Source: Hydrocarboniphaga sp. (GTDB taxonomy: Bacteria > Pseudomonadota > Gammaproteobacteria > Nevskiales > Nevskiaceae). From it: 64,000 nucleotides of DNA. The first letter of the stretch is position 1. Each line of letters starts with the position of its first letter. The stretch lies in NCBI RefSeq assembly GCF_028291725.1, contig NZ_JAQGNT010000100.1:1-64000 (forward strand). Direction: 5' to 3'. Below the pieces are notes generated by a model. It had not been told where the DNA came from and made no database searches. It worked only from the letters and a program-made list of their open reading frames with translations. Positions 1 to 8,580 of the stretch are shown in pieces. Made by a program: the position numbers and the translations under genes.

Positions 1-915
1 TATCTGCGTCTTGCCGACGCGGCCTCGGCGATGCCGGCCGATGCGCTGGCCTGCCTGCGCTTCGGCACCGACGGCGCGGATATCGAAAACCTGCATCGCG
101 TGCCCCTGACGGCGATCGGTGAGCCGGCACTCGAAGTCTGGCCGGCGGCGGGCCCGGTGCGCCGCTTCGACTCCCAGGGTTTTGCCTGCGCCGAGGATGG
201 CGAGCATCTGTTTTTCTGGCGCATCGACTCGGCGGCGAGCGACGTCGAAAAAGCGGCCGAAAGCGCATACCGCGATCTGCTCGCGCTGTGCGCCGGCAGC
301 GGCTATCCGGAGCTGCTGCGCATCTGGAACTACTTCGACGAGGTCACCGTCGGCGAGGGCGACAACGAGCGCTACCGGCGCTTCTGCGTCGGCCGTCACC
401 GGGTACTCGCCGCGCCGGGATTCGAGCGGCGTCTGCCGGCGGCGACGCTGATCGGCACGCATGTGCCGGGCCTGCAGCTGTACGGCTTTGCCTCGCGCAC
501 CGCGGGCCGCCAGATCGAGAACCCGCGGCAGACCAGCGCGTTCCGCTACCCACGCGAATACGGCCCGAGCAGCCCGAGTTTTTCGCGCGCGACGCGCTAT
601 GGCGACACGCTGCTGGTGTCGGGCACGGCGGCGATCGTCGGCCATCAGACCCAGCATCCGAATGCGGTGTTGCCACAGGCCCGCGCGATGCTCGACAACG
701 TGCAGGCGCTGCTGGGCAATGCCGGCGCCGAGCGCTGGCAGCCGCAGATCTTGCGGCTGTATCTGCGCGATCCGGCCGATGCGGCTGCGGTCGTCGATCT
801 GGTGAAGACACGCTTCGGTGCCGATGCACCGCTGCTGGTGGTGGAAGGCGAGGTCTGCCGGCGTGATCTGCTGGTCGAAATCGAGGGCGTGTTCGCGCAA
901 TCGCAGCACCAGTAG
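1..915 (+). CDS. Chorismatase of the FkbO/Hyg5/XanB2 type, 5'-partial
   Basis: Likely hydrolyses chorismate to a hydroxybenzoate (3-/4-hydroxybenzoate in XanB2-type enzymes), feeding ubiquinone and, in xanthomonads, aryl-polyene pigment. The reading frame is open to the left edge (Y-L-R-L-A before the first ATG at 31), and the visible ~304 codons are shorter than the usual ~330, so the N-terminus lies outside. Family-like blocks seen: NYFDEVTVGEGDNERYRRF, GTHVPGLQLYGFASR, NPRQTSAFRYPREYGP, and a RidA-like C-terminal half with SGTAAIVGH. The TAG stop is the first part of a degenerate GTAG palindrome (912-990). Which isomer is made (3-HBA, 4-HBA or the dihydrodiol) cannot be told from sequence alone. 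Confidence 0.8.
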   Translation, partial: YLRLADAASAMPADALACLRFGTDGADIENLHRVPLTAIGEPALEVWPAAGPVRRFDSQGFACAEDGEHLFFWRIDSAASDVEKAAESAYRDLLALCAGSGYPELLRIWNYFDEVTVGEGDNERYRRFCVGRHRVLAAPGFERRLPAATLIGTHVPGLQLYGFASRTAGRQIENPRQTSAFRYPREYGPSSPSFSRATRYGDTLLVSGTAAIVGHQTQHPNAVLPQARAMLDNVQALLGNAGAERWQPQILRLYLRDPADAAAVVDLVKTRFGADAPLLVVEGEVCRRDLLVEIEGVFAQSQHQ

Positions 916-990
916 GCTCGGAGTGAACGCAGCGAACCTCGTTAGCTGCGCGACTAATTGTTGGCGCTTTCCGCGCTCACCCCAACCTGC
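912..990. repeat. Degenerate GTAG palindrome, family A
   Basis: The left arm begins GTAGGCTCGGAGTGAACGCA and the right arm ends CGCTCACCCCAACCTGC. This is a mutated copy of the family A pair seen intact at 26692, 39328 and 41229. The left tip carries the chorismatase stop codon. The right arm lies inside the 3' end of the C13 peptidase gene and encodes its last residues. Confidence 0.6.
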
Positions 991-2855
991 CCGGAATCAC
1001 CTGAGGGTAACAACGCCGGCAGATTCGGTGACGAGATGGGTCCCACTCGTACTCGCTCAGCCAAGCTGCCGTATGAACGTAATAGCGCGAGCGTGCCTAT
1101 TACGGCACTCATCCATTGCGCGATGGTGAGAACGAGCGACGCATAGAAGAGGTGCATGTATCGTTCGGCATCCGCACCGGCGCCCATCGCCAATAGATGG
1201 AATGGAAGAACAGCAAGCCCCATTGCGGAGGACAACGTCAACACAAGCAGGCTGCGTTCGCGATGGCGCAGATAGGCACGCAGTTGGGCGAAGAGCAACA
1301 CCAGCAGCACGATCGACGACAAGGCCAATGAGCCCAGGGACAAGCGCTGGTAAATGCGTTGCTGTCCGATCAGTTGAGTCTTCTCGGCATCGGCGACCGC
1401 CGGTTCGGCCGGTGTGGCCGAATCGGTTGCCGGCACACGCGGCGGCAACGTGGCCTGCCACTGTTCGAGTTTGGTCTGGATCAGACTGCCGCTGTCGATC
1501 TGTGGCTCGGCGTGCTGAAATTTTTGCTCCGTTTCCCACTGGTGGATCAGGTCGCGGGCGATGCCGAACGCATCGACGAAGGAACGGGTACGGCTCAACG
1601 CTTGCTGGAAATAGGCCCGGCCGAAGTAGGTGAACTCGGCGGTATCACTGCAGCCGAACGACGTGCGATCGGCACGCGCCGCAGTGATCACCAGAGTATG
1701 GTCGTTCCGCAATTCGGGGATAAATGATCCGCTGTAGCAACTGGATACCACGATCACTCGCCAGCGGATGCCGGCGGCATCGAGCATTCCGGCCAGGTCG
1801 CGAGCACCAAGATCATGCAAGCCGACGCCAGGCAGATTCACCGCCATCTGCGCATCGCGCGAGCCATGGCTGGTGAGATAGAGGAACAGGATGTCCTGAT
1901 CTAGGATCATCTTCTGCCCTAGTTCTCGCAGCGCAGTCCGCAGGTTGCTGACCGAGGCCAGCGGGGTGGAGGCAACGGAAGCGCGGCTATTGATTAGAGT
2001 CAGCGTGCGATCTTTCGCGCCCAAATCGCTCTCGAACAGATGCTCGGTGTAATGCGCCTCCTTGGCGAACACTCCCTGCTTCGCATAGGGCGCGAAGGAG
2101 ACGAAGTACAGGCTTGGCTTGCCCTTCGTGCCAGGTACGATCCGGTCCAGTGCCTTGGTCAGCAGCAAAGGCTGCGATGGCAGCACGTCCTCTGCGACCA
2201 GTGGTTCTTCTTCGGGGCGGTCGCGATACAGGGCGTAGTAGTCGGTGTACCAGAATTCGCCGGACGGCATCAGCCAGTTGGCGGCAGCCAGCACTGCCGC
2301 CGCTGCGAACGACAACAGCACGCGCCTGGCGGCCGGCGTGCCCGCAGCCAAGCCGGACAGGGCACGCCAAAGCATGGCTGCCCACCACAACGCCAGAGCG
2401 GTGTAGATAATCCATTGACGATTGCTGGTTTCATCGCCGCCGTCCGGAATCGCGTCATACGCGACGGCGTAGATCGCCATTGGGATTAGCGCGCCGTACG
2501 CGAACAGCGTGGCGAGCGACCAAAGCATCGCCTCGCGGCTGAGGCTCTTGAGGAGCAGGTAGCAGACGAACAGGCTCAGCAGCGAATGCCCGGCCAGGCT
2601 TTCGAAGCCATTGGCGCTGAACTGTCGGGGTGACCCGGCCATGAAGTAATCAATGGCGGCGTACCAGGGCGCCACTAACAGGAGCGCCAACCAAAACGAG
2701 CCTGCGGTGAACGCGACTTGGTTGGGATTCGGCTTGCGCAGTACGGCCAGCTGCAGTCCCGCCGAAATTGCAGAACCCATTTGCAACCACGGGGACGGTC
2801 CGGGTTTGCGCGGAACCTCCGCCGACCCGCCAGCGCCCAGCTTATCGTGCCACAT
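954..2855 (-). CDS. Membrane-anchored C13 (legumain/caspase-like) cysteine peptidase
   Basis: A 633-aa protein with several hydrophobic segments in the first ~220 residues, a soluble peptidase domain at about residues 240-460, and further hydrophobic segments near the C-terminus (around 505-600). The catalytic pair of the C13 clan-CD fold is visible: His in LYLTSHGS and Cys in VVSSCYSGSF, after the typical FVSFAPYAKQ beta-strand region. C13 proteins of this layout occur in gammaproteobacteria, but substrates are mostly unknown. The start at 2855 has a weak ribosome-binding site; Met26 is an alternative. The last codons (QVGVSAES...) are encoded by one arm of a family A palindrome, so the C-terminus looks recently altered. 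It follows glpK on the same strand after a 285-bp gap. Confidence 0.8.
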   Translation of the reverse strand: MWHDKLGAGGSAEVPRKPGPSPWLQMGSAISAGLQLAVLRKPNPNQVAFTAGSFWLALLLVAPWYAAIDYFMAGSPRQFSANGFESLAGHSLLSLFVCYLLLKSLSREAMLWSLATLFAYGALIPMAIYAVAYDAIPDGGDETSNRQWIIYTALALWWAAMLWRALSGLAAGTPAARRVLLSFAAAAVLAAANWLMPSGEFWYTDYYALYRDRPEEEPLVAEDVLPSQPLLLTKALDRIVPGTKGKPSLYFVSFAPYAKQGVFAKEAHYTEHLFESDLGAKDRTLTLINSRASVASTPLASVSNLRTALRELGQKMILDQDILFLYLTSHGSRDAQMAVNLPGVGLHDLGARDLAGMLDAAGIRWRVIVVSSCYSGSFIPELRNDHTLVITAARADRTSFGCSDTAEFTYFGRAYFQQALSRTRSFVDAFGIARDLIHQWETEQKFQHAEPQIDSGSLIQTKLEQWQATLPPRVPATDSATPAEPAVADAEKTQLIGQQRIYQRLSLGSLALSSIVLLVLLFAQLRAYLRHRERSLLVLTLSSAMGLAVLPFHLLAMGAGADAERYMHLFYASLVLTIAQWMSAVIGTLALLRSYGSLAERVRVGPISSPNLPALLPSGDSGQVGVSAESANN

Positions 2856-3140
2856 GGGTTAATCCGTAATTGCCGGAGACTTCAAGATCATACAAAGCCG
2901 AATCAACCGAGAAGAGGACAAGTAGCACAAGAAAAGCTGAACGGGGCCTTCTGCGCGCCGAGCGCAATGCTCCAGCGCCCCTCTCGCGCCTCCTGACAAA
3001 AGGGGGCGGTCGCTACTGAAATTGCTCCGCAGTTATGGGCTGAGAGCACTTTCTATCCGTGATGAGTCCAATCCGATTCTTGCTGACCCTTGCCCGCTAG
3101 CAGAGGCGCAGCGCCAGCAAACCTGAAGTCGCTCCTACGA
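2856..3140. other. Intergenic, no gene seen
   Basis: 285 bp between glpK and the C13 peptidase, both on the minus strand. I see no coding frame, strong terminator or known repeat here. It must hold whatever promoter drives the peptidase gene, but no convincing -35/-10 pair could be assigned. Confidence 0.4.
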
Positions 3141-4634
3141 TCACGCGTCGCTGCGCACCCGCTTCACCGCGTCGAGCCAGCCGTCGTAGAGCCGGTCCGC
3201 ATCGGCGGCCGGCCGTGCCGGCGAGAAGCGCGCATCGGACTTCCACAGCGCGGCGATCTCGCCCAGCGATTCGTAGACACCCGCGCCGAGTCCGGCCAGC
3301 AGCGCCGCACCCAAAGCCGTGGTCTCGACCACCTGCGGACGTAGCACGTCGATCTGCAGCACATCGGCCAGGAACTGCGTCAGCCAGTCGTTGACGACCA
3401 TGCCGCCATCGACGCGCAGCTCGGTCGGCGTGCAGGCATCGCCGGCCATTGCCAGCATCAGGTCGCGAGTCTGATAACAGGTGGATTCCAGCGCGGCGCG
3501 GACGATATGCGCGATGCCGGAATCGCGCGTCAGGCCGAAGATCGCGCCGCGCGCCTCCGGGTCCCAGTACGGCGCGCCGAGGCCGGTGAAGGCCGGCACC
3601 AGGTAGACGCCCTGGGTGTCCTGGATCGAGCGCGCCAGCGCCTCGGTTTCGCCGGCGGCGCCGATCAGCCGCACCGCGTCGCGCAGCCATTGCACGGCAG
3701 CGCCGGCGACGAAGATCGCGCCTTCCAGCGCATAAGTCGTCTCGCCGTTCAGGCGATACGCGACCGTCGACAGCAGGCGGTTTTTGCTGTGGGTGAATTC
3801 GCGGCCGGTGTTCAGCACCATGAAGCAGCCGGTGCCATAGGTGCTCTTGATCATGCCGGGCTCGAAACAGGCCTGGCCGACCACCGCGGCCTGCTGGTCG
3901 CCGGCGACGCCGCGGATCGCGATCGGCCCGCCGAACAGCTCCGGTACGGTGCTGCCGTAGTCGTCGGCGCAGTCGCGCACCTCGGGCAGCAGCTCGGCCG
4001 GGATATTGAAGAAAGCCAGCAGCTCGTCGTCCCATTGCTGGCGGCGGATGTCGAACAGCGCGGTGCGCGAGGCATTGGTCGCGTCGGTTGCGTGCAGCTT
4101 GCCGCCGCTGAGGTTCCACAGCAGCCAGCTGTCGATGGTGCCGAACGCCAGTTCGCCGCGTTTGGCCGCATCACGCGCGCCGGCGACGTGCTCGAGCAGC
4201 CAGGCGATCTTGGTCGCCGAGAAATACGGGTCGATCAGCAGGCCGGTTTTGTTCGCGATCCACTCGTCATGCTGGCCGTTCCTGCGGCAGAACTCGGCGG
4301 TGCGGCGGTCCTGCCAGACGATCGCCGGATGGATAGTCTTGCCGGTCTTGCGGTTCCAGATCAGCGTGGTTTCGCGCTGGTTGGTGATGCCCAGCGCGGC
4401 GATATCGGCGGCTTTGCGTCCGGCGCGGGCCAGCGCCTCGCGCACGCAGGCCACGGTGTCGGTCCAGATGCGCTCCGCGTCGTGCTCGACCCAGCCCGGC
4501 TGCGGGAACGACTGCGGCAGCTCGCGGCTGGCGCTGGCGAGTTTGGCGCCGCCACGGTCGAACACGATCGCGCGCGAGCTGGTGGTGCCCTGGTCGATCG
4601 CCAGCAGAGCGGTGGAAGGCGCGGCCTGGCTCAT
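3141..4634 (-). CDS. glpK: Glycerol kinase
   Basis: ATP-dependent phosphorylation of glycerol to sn-glycerol 3-phosphate in the cytoplasm. The 497-aa length matches the family (~500). N-terminal FGGY-kinase phosphate-binding loop [26 protein letters not shown] region, GVAGDQQAA, and the C-terminal [15 protein letters not shown] signature are all present. The start at 4634 is chosen over an upstream in-frame ATG because AGGAGA sits 5 nt before it and the protein then begins directly before the first conserved strand. No glpF, glpD or glpR is adjacent. The divergent neighbour is a monoacylglycerol-lipase-like enzyme, which would release glycerol. Confidence 0.95.
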   Translation of the reverse strand: MSQAAPSTALLAIDQGTTSSRAIVFDRGGAKLASASRELPQSFPQPGWVEHDAERIWTDTVACVREALARAGRKAADIAALGITNQRETTLIWNRKTGKTIHPAIVWQDRRTAEFCRRNGQHDEWIANKTGLLIDPYFSATKIAWLLEHVAGARDAAKRGELAFGTIDSWLLWNLSGGKLHATDATNASRTALFDIRRQQWDDELLAFFNIPAELLPEVRDCADDYGSTVPELFGGPIAIRGVAGDQQAAVVGQACFEPGMIKSTYGTGCFMVLNTGREFTHSKNRLLSTVAYRLNGETTYALEGAIFVAGAAVQWLRDAVRLIGAAGETEALARSIQDTQGVYLVPAFTGLGAPYWDPEARGAIFGLTRDSGIAHIVRAALESTCYQTRDLMLAMAGDACTPTELRVDGGMVVNDWLTQFLADVLQIDVLRPQVVETTALGAALLAGLGAGVYESLGEIAALWKSDARFSPARPAADADRLYDGWLDAVKRVRSDA

Positions 4635-4759
4635 CTTGTCTCCTGAAGCTTGTCCCGACGGGGTTTGTCTCGACTCGAGCCCCCGCGCGTGGAACACTCG
4701 GCGGCAGGAGAGGCGCACAGATAGCACAAGACTAACGAATCGCGCCGGGATGATCGCGA

Positions 4760-5704
4760 ATGAAAGCGAGCCGCAACAAGACCAGCGAGTTCCAGCTGAC
4801 CGTCAGCAAGAGCGCGATCGCGTTCGTGCGCTGCTGGTTGCCGGCAGGCCCGCTACGGGGCGTGATCCAGCTGATCCATGGCATGGCCGAGCACAGCGGC
4901 CGCTACCAGCGCCTGGCAGCGGCGCTGACGGCCGAGGGCTACGCGGTCTACGCGCAGGACCTGCCCGGCCACGGCCGCACCGCGCGCGCGCCCGACGAAC
5001 TCGGGCATTTCTCCGAAACCGCCGGTTGGCGCCTCGCGCTGCAATCGATCCGCTGCCTGCAGCGCGAGATCGGTGAATGGCACGACGGCGCTCCGCAATT
5101 CATTCTCGGCCACAGCATGGGTTCGTTCCTGCTGCAGGATTACCTGAGCCGCCACGCGCACGATCTGGCCGGCGCGGTGTTGTCGGCGAGCACCGCCGAC
5201 GCCGGCCTGCTGCGCGCGGTCGGGCTCGCGCTGCTGAAGGCCGAAGGGCTGTGGCGCGGCTACGACGAGCGCAGCGCCTTGGCCGAGCAGCTGACGTTCA
5301 AGAGTTACAACCGCCAGTTCGCGCCGACGCGCACCGCGTTCGACTGGCTCAGCCGCGACCCGGTCGAGGTCGACCGCTACGTTGCCGATCCGCAATGCGG
5401 CTTCCGCTGCACCAGCGGCCTGTGGGTGCAATTGCTCGAGGCAATGGGCCGGCTCGACAGCCGCCGCGCCGCGCGCGTGCCCAAGCACCTGGCGCTGCTG
5501 GCGATCGCCGGCGAGGACGATCCGGTCTGTGCGGGGCGCAAAGGGCCGTTGTCGCTGCAGAAGCGCTACCGCGATGCGGGCCTGAGCGACGTGACGGCGC
5601 TCAGCTATCCGAAAGCCCGCCACGAATTGCTGAACGACATCTGCCGCGACGAAGTCACCGCGGATCTGATCGGCTGGTTCAACCAGCGCACCGCATCCGC
5701 GTAG
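4760..5704 (+). CDS. Alpha/beta hydrolase, monoacylglycerol lipase / lysophospholipase-like
   Basis: A 314-aa serine hydrolase of the PldB/MGL group. The oxyanion region is [11 protein letters not shown], the nucleophile elbow GHSMGSFL (Ser about residue 121), the acid is in AGEDDPVC, and the catalytic His is in KARHELLND. The DLPGHGRTA loop is typical of this group. No signal peptide is evident, so it is probably cytoplasmic. It is divergent from glpK with ~125 bp between them; a role in releasing glycerol from monoacylglycerols or lysophospholipids is inference from that context. Its TAG stop is part of the GTAG tip of the palindrome at 5701-5780. Confidence 0.85.
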   Translation: MKASRNKTSEFQLTVSKSAIAFVRCWLPAGPLRGVIQLIHGMAEHSGRYQRLAAALTAEGYAVYAQDLPGHGRTARAPDELGHFSETAGWRLALQSIRCLQREIGEWHDGAPQFILGHSMGSFLLQDYLSRHAHDLAGAVLSASTADAGLLRAVGLALLKAEGLWRGYDERSALAEQLTFKSYNRQFAPTRTAFDWLSRDPVEVDRYVADPQCGFRCTSGLWVQLLEAMGRLDSRRAARVPKHLALLAIAGEDDPVCAGRKGPLSLQKRYRDAGLSDVTALSYPKARHELLNDICRDEVTADLIGWFNQRTASA

Positions 5705-5780
5705 GTCGGCAATCCCTTGCCGAAGTGAGGCCGCGATTGCGCATCCCAGTGTGCATGTCGGCAAGGGATTGCCGACCTAC
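5701..5780. repeat. Paired GTAG palindrome (REPIN-like), family B
   Basis: GTAGGTCGGCAATCCCTTGC at the left and its inverse complement ending GCCGACCTAC at the right, about 30 nt apart, so the whole folds into one cruciform. Both tips encode stop codons: TAG at 5702-5704 for the lipase (plus strand) and TAG at 5779-5777 for ribH2 (minus strand). Other family B copies lie at 53644 and 61030. Confidence 0.85.
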
Positions 5781-6262
5781 GCCGGCAACTGCTCCCGCGC
5801 TCTGGCGGTCGCCGCGATCGTCTCTGCGCAGGCACGCGCGACTTCCGTACCCTTGACGACGAAGTGCTCGGCAAAATAGCCGCGATGCTGCTCGTGTTCG
5901 TGGAAATGATGCGGCGTCAGCACCGCCGACAGGATCGGCACCTCCAGGTCGAGCTGGTTGCGCATCAGGCCGTCGATCACCGCTTGGGCGACGAACTCGT
6001 GGCGGTAGATGCCACCGTCGACGACCAGGCCGGCGGCGACCACCGCGGCATAGCGGCCGCTCTTCGCCAGCAGCCGGGTCTGCAGCGGCAGCTCGTAGGC
6101 ACCGGAGACTTTGAAGTAGTCGATCTGGTCGGCGGCGTAGCCCTGCGCCAGCATCTCGGCGGCGAAACCGGCGCGGCAGCGGTCGACGATGTCGCGGTGC
6201 CAGCCAGCCTGGACGAAGGCCAGGCGCGGCAGCGTCAGCGGGGGATTGAAAGGGTGTGTCAT
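5777..6262 (-). CDS. ribH2: 6,7-dimethyl-8-ribityllumazine synthase, type II (RibH2-like)
   Basis: Condenses 5-amino-6-ribitylaminouracil with 3,4-dihydroxy-2-butanone-4-phosphate in riboflavin synthesis. The 161-aa protein shows the lumazine synthase core: VSGAYELPLQ, AAGLVVDGGIYRHEF, and VPILSAVLTPHHFHEH. The substitution pattern (HHFHEH rather than the NTEQA type) points to the decameric type II form. The start at 6262 has GGAG 7 nt upstream; a longer frame exists but would run into the riboswitch. It is monocistronic, preceded on the same strand by an FMN riboswitch (6331-6486). The stop codon comes from a REPIN tip. Confidence 0.88.
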   Translation of the reverse strand: MTHPFNPPLTLPRLAFVQAGWHRDIVDRCRAGFAAEMLAQGYAADQIDYFKVSGAYELPLQTRLLAKSGRYAAVVAAGLVVDGGIYRHEFVAQAVIDGLMRNQLDLEVPILSAVLTPHHFHEHEQHRGYFAEHFVVKGTEVARACAETIAATARAREQLPA

Positions 6263-6330
6263 ACAGCGCTCCGATTCGGCAGGACGAAAAGGGGCGCAGA
6301 CGACAAGCACGGCCTCGCGGCCGCGGCAGA

Positions 6331-6486
6331 TCATCGCTCTCGTAACCGGACTTTACCGTCGGCTTCGGAATCGCACCGAATCTGCTAGTCCCCGACGCGG
6401 CAATAAGCTGCTGCGCCGGGCGCCCGCGGGCTTGTGCGATCGCTCGCCATTACCGCCGGTGGGGAATTGCACCCCGCCCCGAGATC
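6331..6486 (-). promoter_or_regulatory. FMN riboswitch (RFN element)
   Basis: Read on the minus strand, the conserved RFN segments appear in order: GGGGCGGGGTGCAATTCCCC, then ACCGGCGGTAA, a variable stem with GCCCGCGGGCG, GGTGCGATTCCGAAGCCGAC, GGTAAAGTCCGG and ACGAGAG. This is a near-complete match to the FMN aptamer. It lies 69 nt upstream of the ribH2 start, so FMN should repress ribH2. A GC-rich hairpin (CGGCCGCGAGGCCG, about 6308-6325) lies between aptamer and gene and could be the expression platform, but it has no clear U-run. Confidence 0.93.
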
Positions 6487-6558
6487 CGCGCACGGCGTAG
6501 CCGGCGCGAGGCGCGATTCTGCGGGAGGAAAATGCTGGGCTGCAAGTTTCAGCTGCGG

Positions 6559-6661
6559 CCCTCGATACGCGCCTGCGGCGCTACTCGGGAGGAACGGGGG
6601 AGAAAGCTCAACAAAACTCCGTTCCTCCCGAGTAGCCCCGCTTTGCGGGGCGTATCGAGGG
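6559..6661. repeat. Long interrupted inverted repeat
   Basis: The left arm has CCTCGATACGC then CTACTCGGGAGGAACGG. The right arm has CCGTTCCTCCCGAGTAG, a CCCCGCTTTGCGGGG hairpin, then GCGTATCGAGG. The two arms are inverse complements apart from the internal hairpin. It resembles dispersed palindromes in other proteobacteria, but only one copy is in this window. It lies between the riboswitch and the hemB promoter. Confidence 0.7.
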
Positions 6662-6683
6662 ACGCAGCGTTCGCCACGACGCT

Positions 6684-6689
6684 TATAAT
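6684..6689 (+). promoter_or_regulatory. Putative -10 box of the hemB promoter
   Basis: A perfect TATAAT 35 nt before the hemB start and just after the inverted repeat. No good -35 hexamer is visible 17 nt upstream, so the call is tentative. Confidence 0.45.
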
Positions 6690-6723
6690 CGCGCCCTCAT
6701 TGCACCCGCCTGACAGGATCACC

Positions 6724-7719
6724 TTGAGCCAGCACGCTTTCCCGCGCACCCGCCCGCGCCGCCTGCGCCGCACCGAATTCATCCGCGGCATGGTCCGCGA
6801 GCATTCGCTGCATGCCAGCCAGCTGATCCAGCCGATTTTCATCGCCGAGGGCGCACAGAAAGGTCCGGTGTCGTCGATGCCCGGTGTAGTGCGCCTGGAC
6901 ATCCTCGAGCTGGTACGCGAATGCCAGGAGCTGGCCGCGCTCGGCATAGGCTGCGTCGCGCTGTTCCCGGTGCTGCCCCAGTCACTGAAGACCGAAGACG
7001 GCGCTGAGGCGTTGAATCCCGATGGTCTGGTGGTGCGCGCGATCAAGGCGGTGAAAGCCGCCTGCCCGGACCTCGGCGTGATGGTCGACATCGCGCTCGA
7101 CCCTTACACCTCGCACGGCCACGACGGCCTGCTCGATGCCAGCGGCTACGTCACCAACGATCTGACGCTGGAGATGCTGCGCAAACAGGCGCTGCTGTAC
7201 GCACGAGCCGGCGCCGACATCGTCTCGCCCTCGGACATGATGGACGGCCGCATCGGCCAGATCCGCGAAGTGCTGGAGCGCGACAGCCAGCACAACACCA
7301 TCATTCTTTCGTACGCGGCCAAATACGCGTCGAGCTTCTACGGCCCGTTCCGCGACGCGGTCGGCTCAGCAGCGAATCTCGGCCGCGGCGACAAGCGCAC
7401 CTATCAGATGGACCCGGCGAATACCGACGAGGCGCTGCGCGAAGTCGAGCTCGATCTGGCCGAGGGCGCCGACATCATCATGGTCAAGCCCGGCATGCCG
7501 TATCTCGACATCATCCGCCGCGTGAAAGATAAGTTTGGAGTGCCGACTGCCGCGTACCAGGTCAGCGGCGAGTACGCGATGCTGCACGCGGCCATTCAGA
7601 ACGGCTGGCTCGACGAGAAGAAAGCGCTGATGGAAGCGCTGCTGTGCTTCCGCCGCGCCGGCGCCGACATCGTGCTGACGTACTACGCGAAGAAAGCTGC
7701 AAAGTGGCTGGCTGAATAA
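6724..7719 (+). CDS. hemB: Delta-aminolevulinic acid dehydratase (porphobilinogen synthase)
   Basis: Joins two 5-aminolevulinate molecules to porphobilinogen in haem synthesis. The protein is 331 aa if it starts at the TTG at 6724. This is preferred because AGGA lies 5 nt upstream and the next residues (SQHAFPRTRPRRLRRTEFIRG) match usual HemB N-termini, while the longer frame runs through the inverted repeat. The two Schiff-base lysines are seen in SYAAKYASSFYGPFRD and MVKPGMPYLD. Metal-site signals such as SPSDMMDGRIG are present. aroE follows directly, with its ATG touching the hemB stop. Confidence 0.93.
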   Translation: MSQHAFPRTRPRRLRRTEFIRGMVREHSLHASQLIQPIFIAEGAQKGPVSSMPGVVRLDILELVRECQELAALGIGCVALFPVLPQSLKTEDGAEALNPDGLVVRAIKAVKAACPDLGVMVDIALDPYTSHGHDGLLDASGYVTNDLTLEMLRKQALLYARAGADIVSPSDMMDGRIGQIREVLERDSQHNTIILSYAAKYASSFYGPFRDAVGSAANLGRGDKRTYQMDPANTDEALREVELDLAEGADIIMVKPGMPYLDIIRRVKDKFGVPTAAYQVSGEYAMLHAAIQNGWLDEKKALMEALLCFRRAGADIVLTYYAKKAAKWLAE

Positions 7720-8556
7720 ATGGGTGCTGCAGCAGAGTTACGCAAAATTTCACGCTATGGCGTCATCGGCCAGCCGGTCGCGCATTCGCTGTCGCCGCGC
7801 ATCCATGCGCTGTTTGCGAAAGCGTTCGGCATCGATCTGAGTTACGAGGCGATCGAGATTGCGCCCGCCGATCTCGCCGCGCGTCTGCAGCAACTGCATG
7901 CCGACGGCTACAGCGGCATCAACGTCACCTTGCCGCATAAGGCTGTGGTCGCAGCGCTATGCGAGGGCGTCAGCGAACGCGCGCAGATCGCCGGTGCCGT
8001 GAACTGCCTGAAGCGCACTGACAGCGGCTGGATCGGCGACAACACCGACGGCGAAGGTCTGGTGCGCGATCTGGCGCGTCTGGGCATCGCGGTAGCTGGC
8101 CAGCGTGTTTTATTGCTCGGCGCCGGTGGTGCCGCGCGCGGCGCGATCGATCCGCTGCTCGCGCTGCATCCCAAAGAGCTGGTTGTGTCGAGCCGCAATC
8201 CCTGGAAGCCCGAAGCACTGGCCGAGCAGTTCAAAGGTCGCGGCCCGCTGCGTCCCTGCACGCATCTCGCGCTGAAAGGCGATCACTACGATCTGATCAT
8301 CAACGCCACCTCCGCCGGCCACGCCGGCGGCATGCCGCGCCTGCCCGGCCCGCTGTTGGTCGAAGGCGGCAGCTGCTACGACCTCAGCTACGGCAAGGCG
8401 CACGCGCCGTTCGCGGCCTGGGCGCAGCAACAGAGCGCCGCCAAGACCGATGACGGCCTCGGCATGCTGGTCGAGCAGGCCGCTGTGTCGTTCGAGATCT
8501 GGCTCGGCAAAAGCCCGGATGTGGAAGCGGTCCTGGCTGCGCTGCGCACTCGCTGA
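7720..8556 (+). CDS. aroE: Shikimate dehydrogenase (NADP+)
   Basis: Reversible reduction of 3-dehydroshikimate to shikimate. The protein is 278 aa, the usual size. Substrate pocket GQPVAHSLSPRIH, catalytic Lys/Asp region NVTLPHKAVV and DNTDGEGLV, and the nucleotide-binding loop LLGAGGAARGAI with SSRN after the second strand are all present. The ATG begins on the base after the hemB TAA, so the two are translationally linked. It ends 24 bp before the convergent FG-GAP gene. Confidence 0.95.
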   Translation: MGAAAELRKISRYGVIGQPVAHSLSPRIHALFAKAFGIDLSYEAIEIAPADLAARLQQLHADGYSGINVTLPHKAVVAALCEGVSERAQIAGAVNCLKRTDSGWIGDNTDGEGLVRDLARLGIAVAGQRVLLLGAGGAARGAIDPLLALHPKELVVSSRNPWKPEALAEQFKGRGPLRPCTHLALKGDHYDLIINATSAGHAGGMPRLPGPLLVEGGSCYDLSYGKAHAPFAAWAQQQSAAKTDDGLGMLVEQAAVSFEIWLGKSPDVEAVLAALRTR

Positions 8557-8580
8557 GTTCAACAGCCAAGCCCGCGTTGC

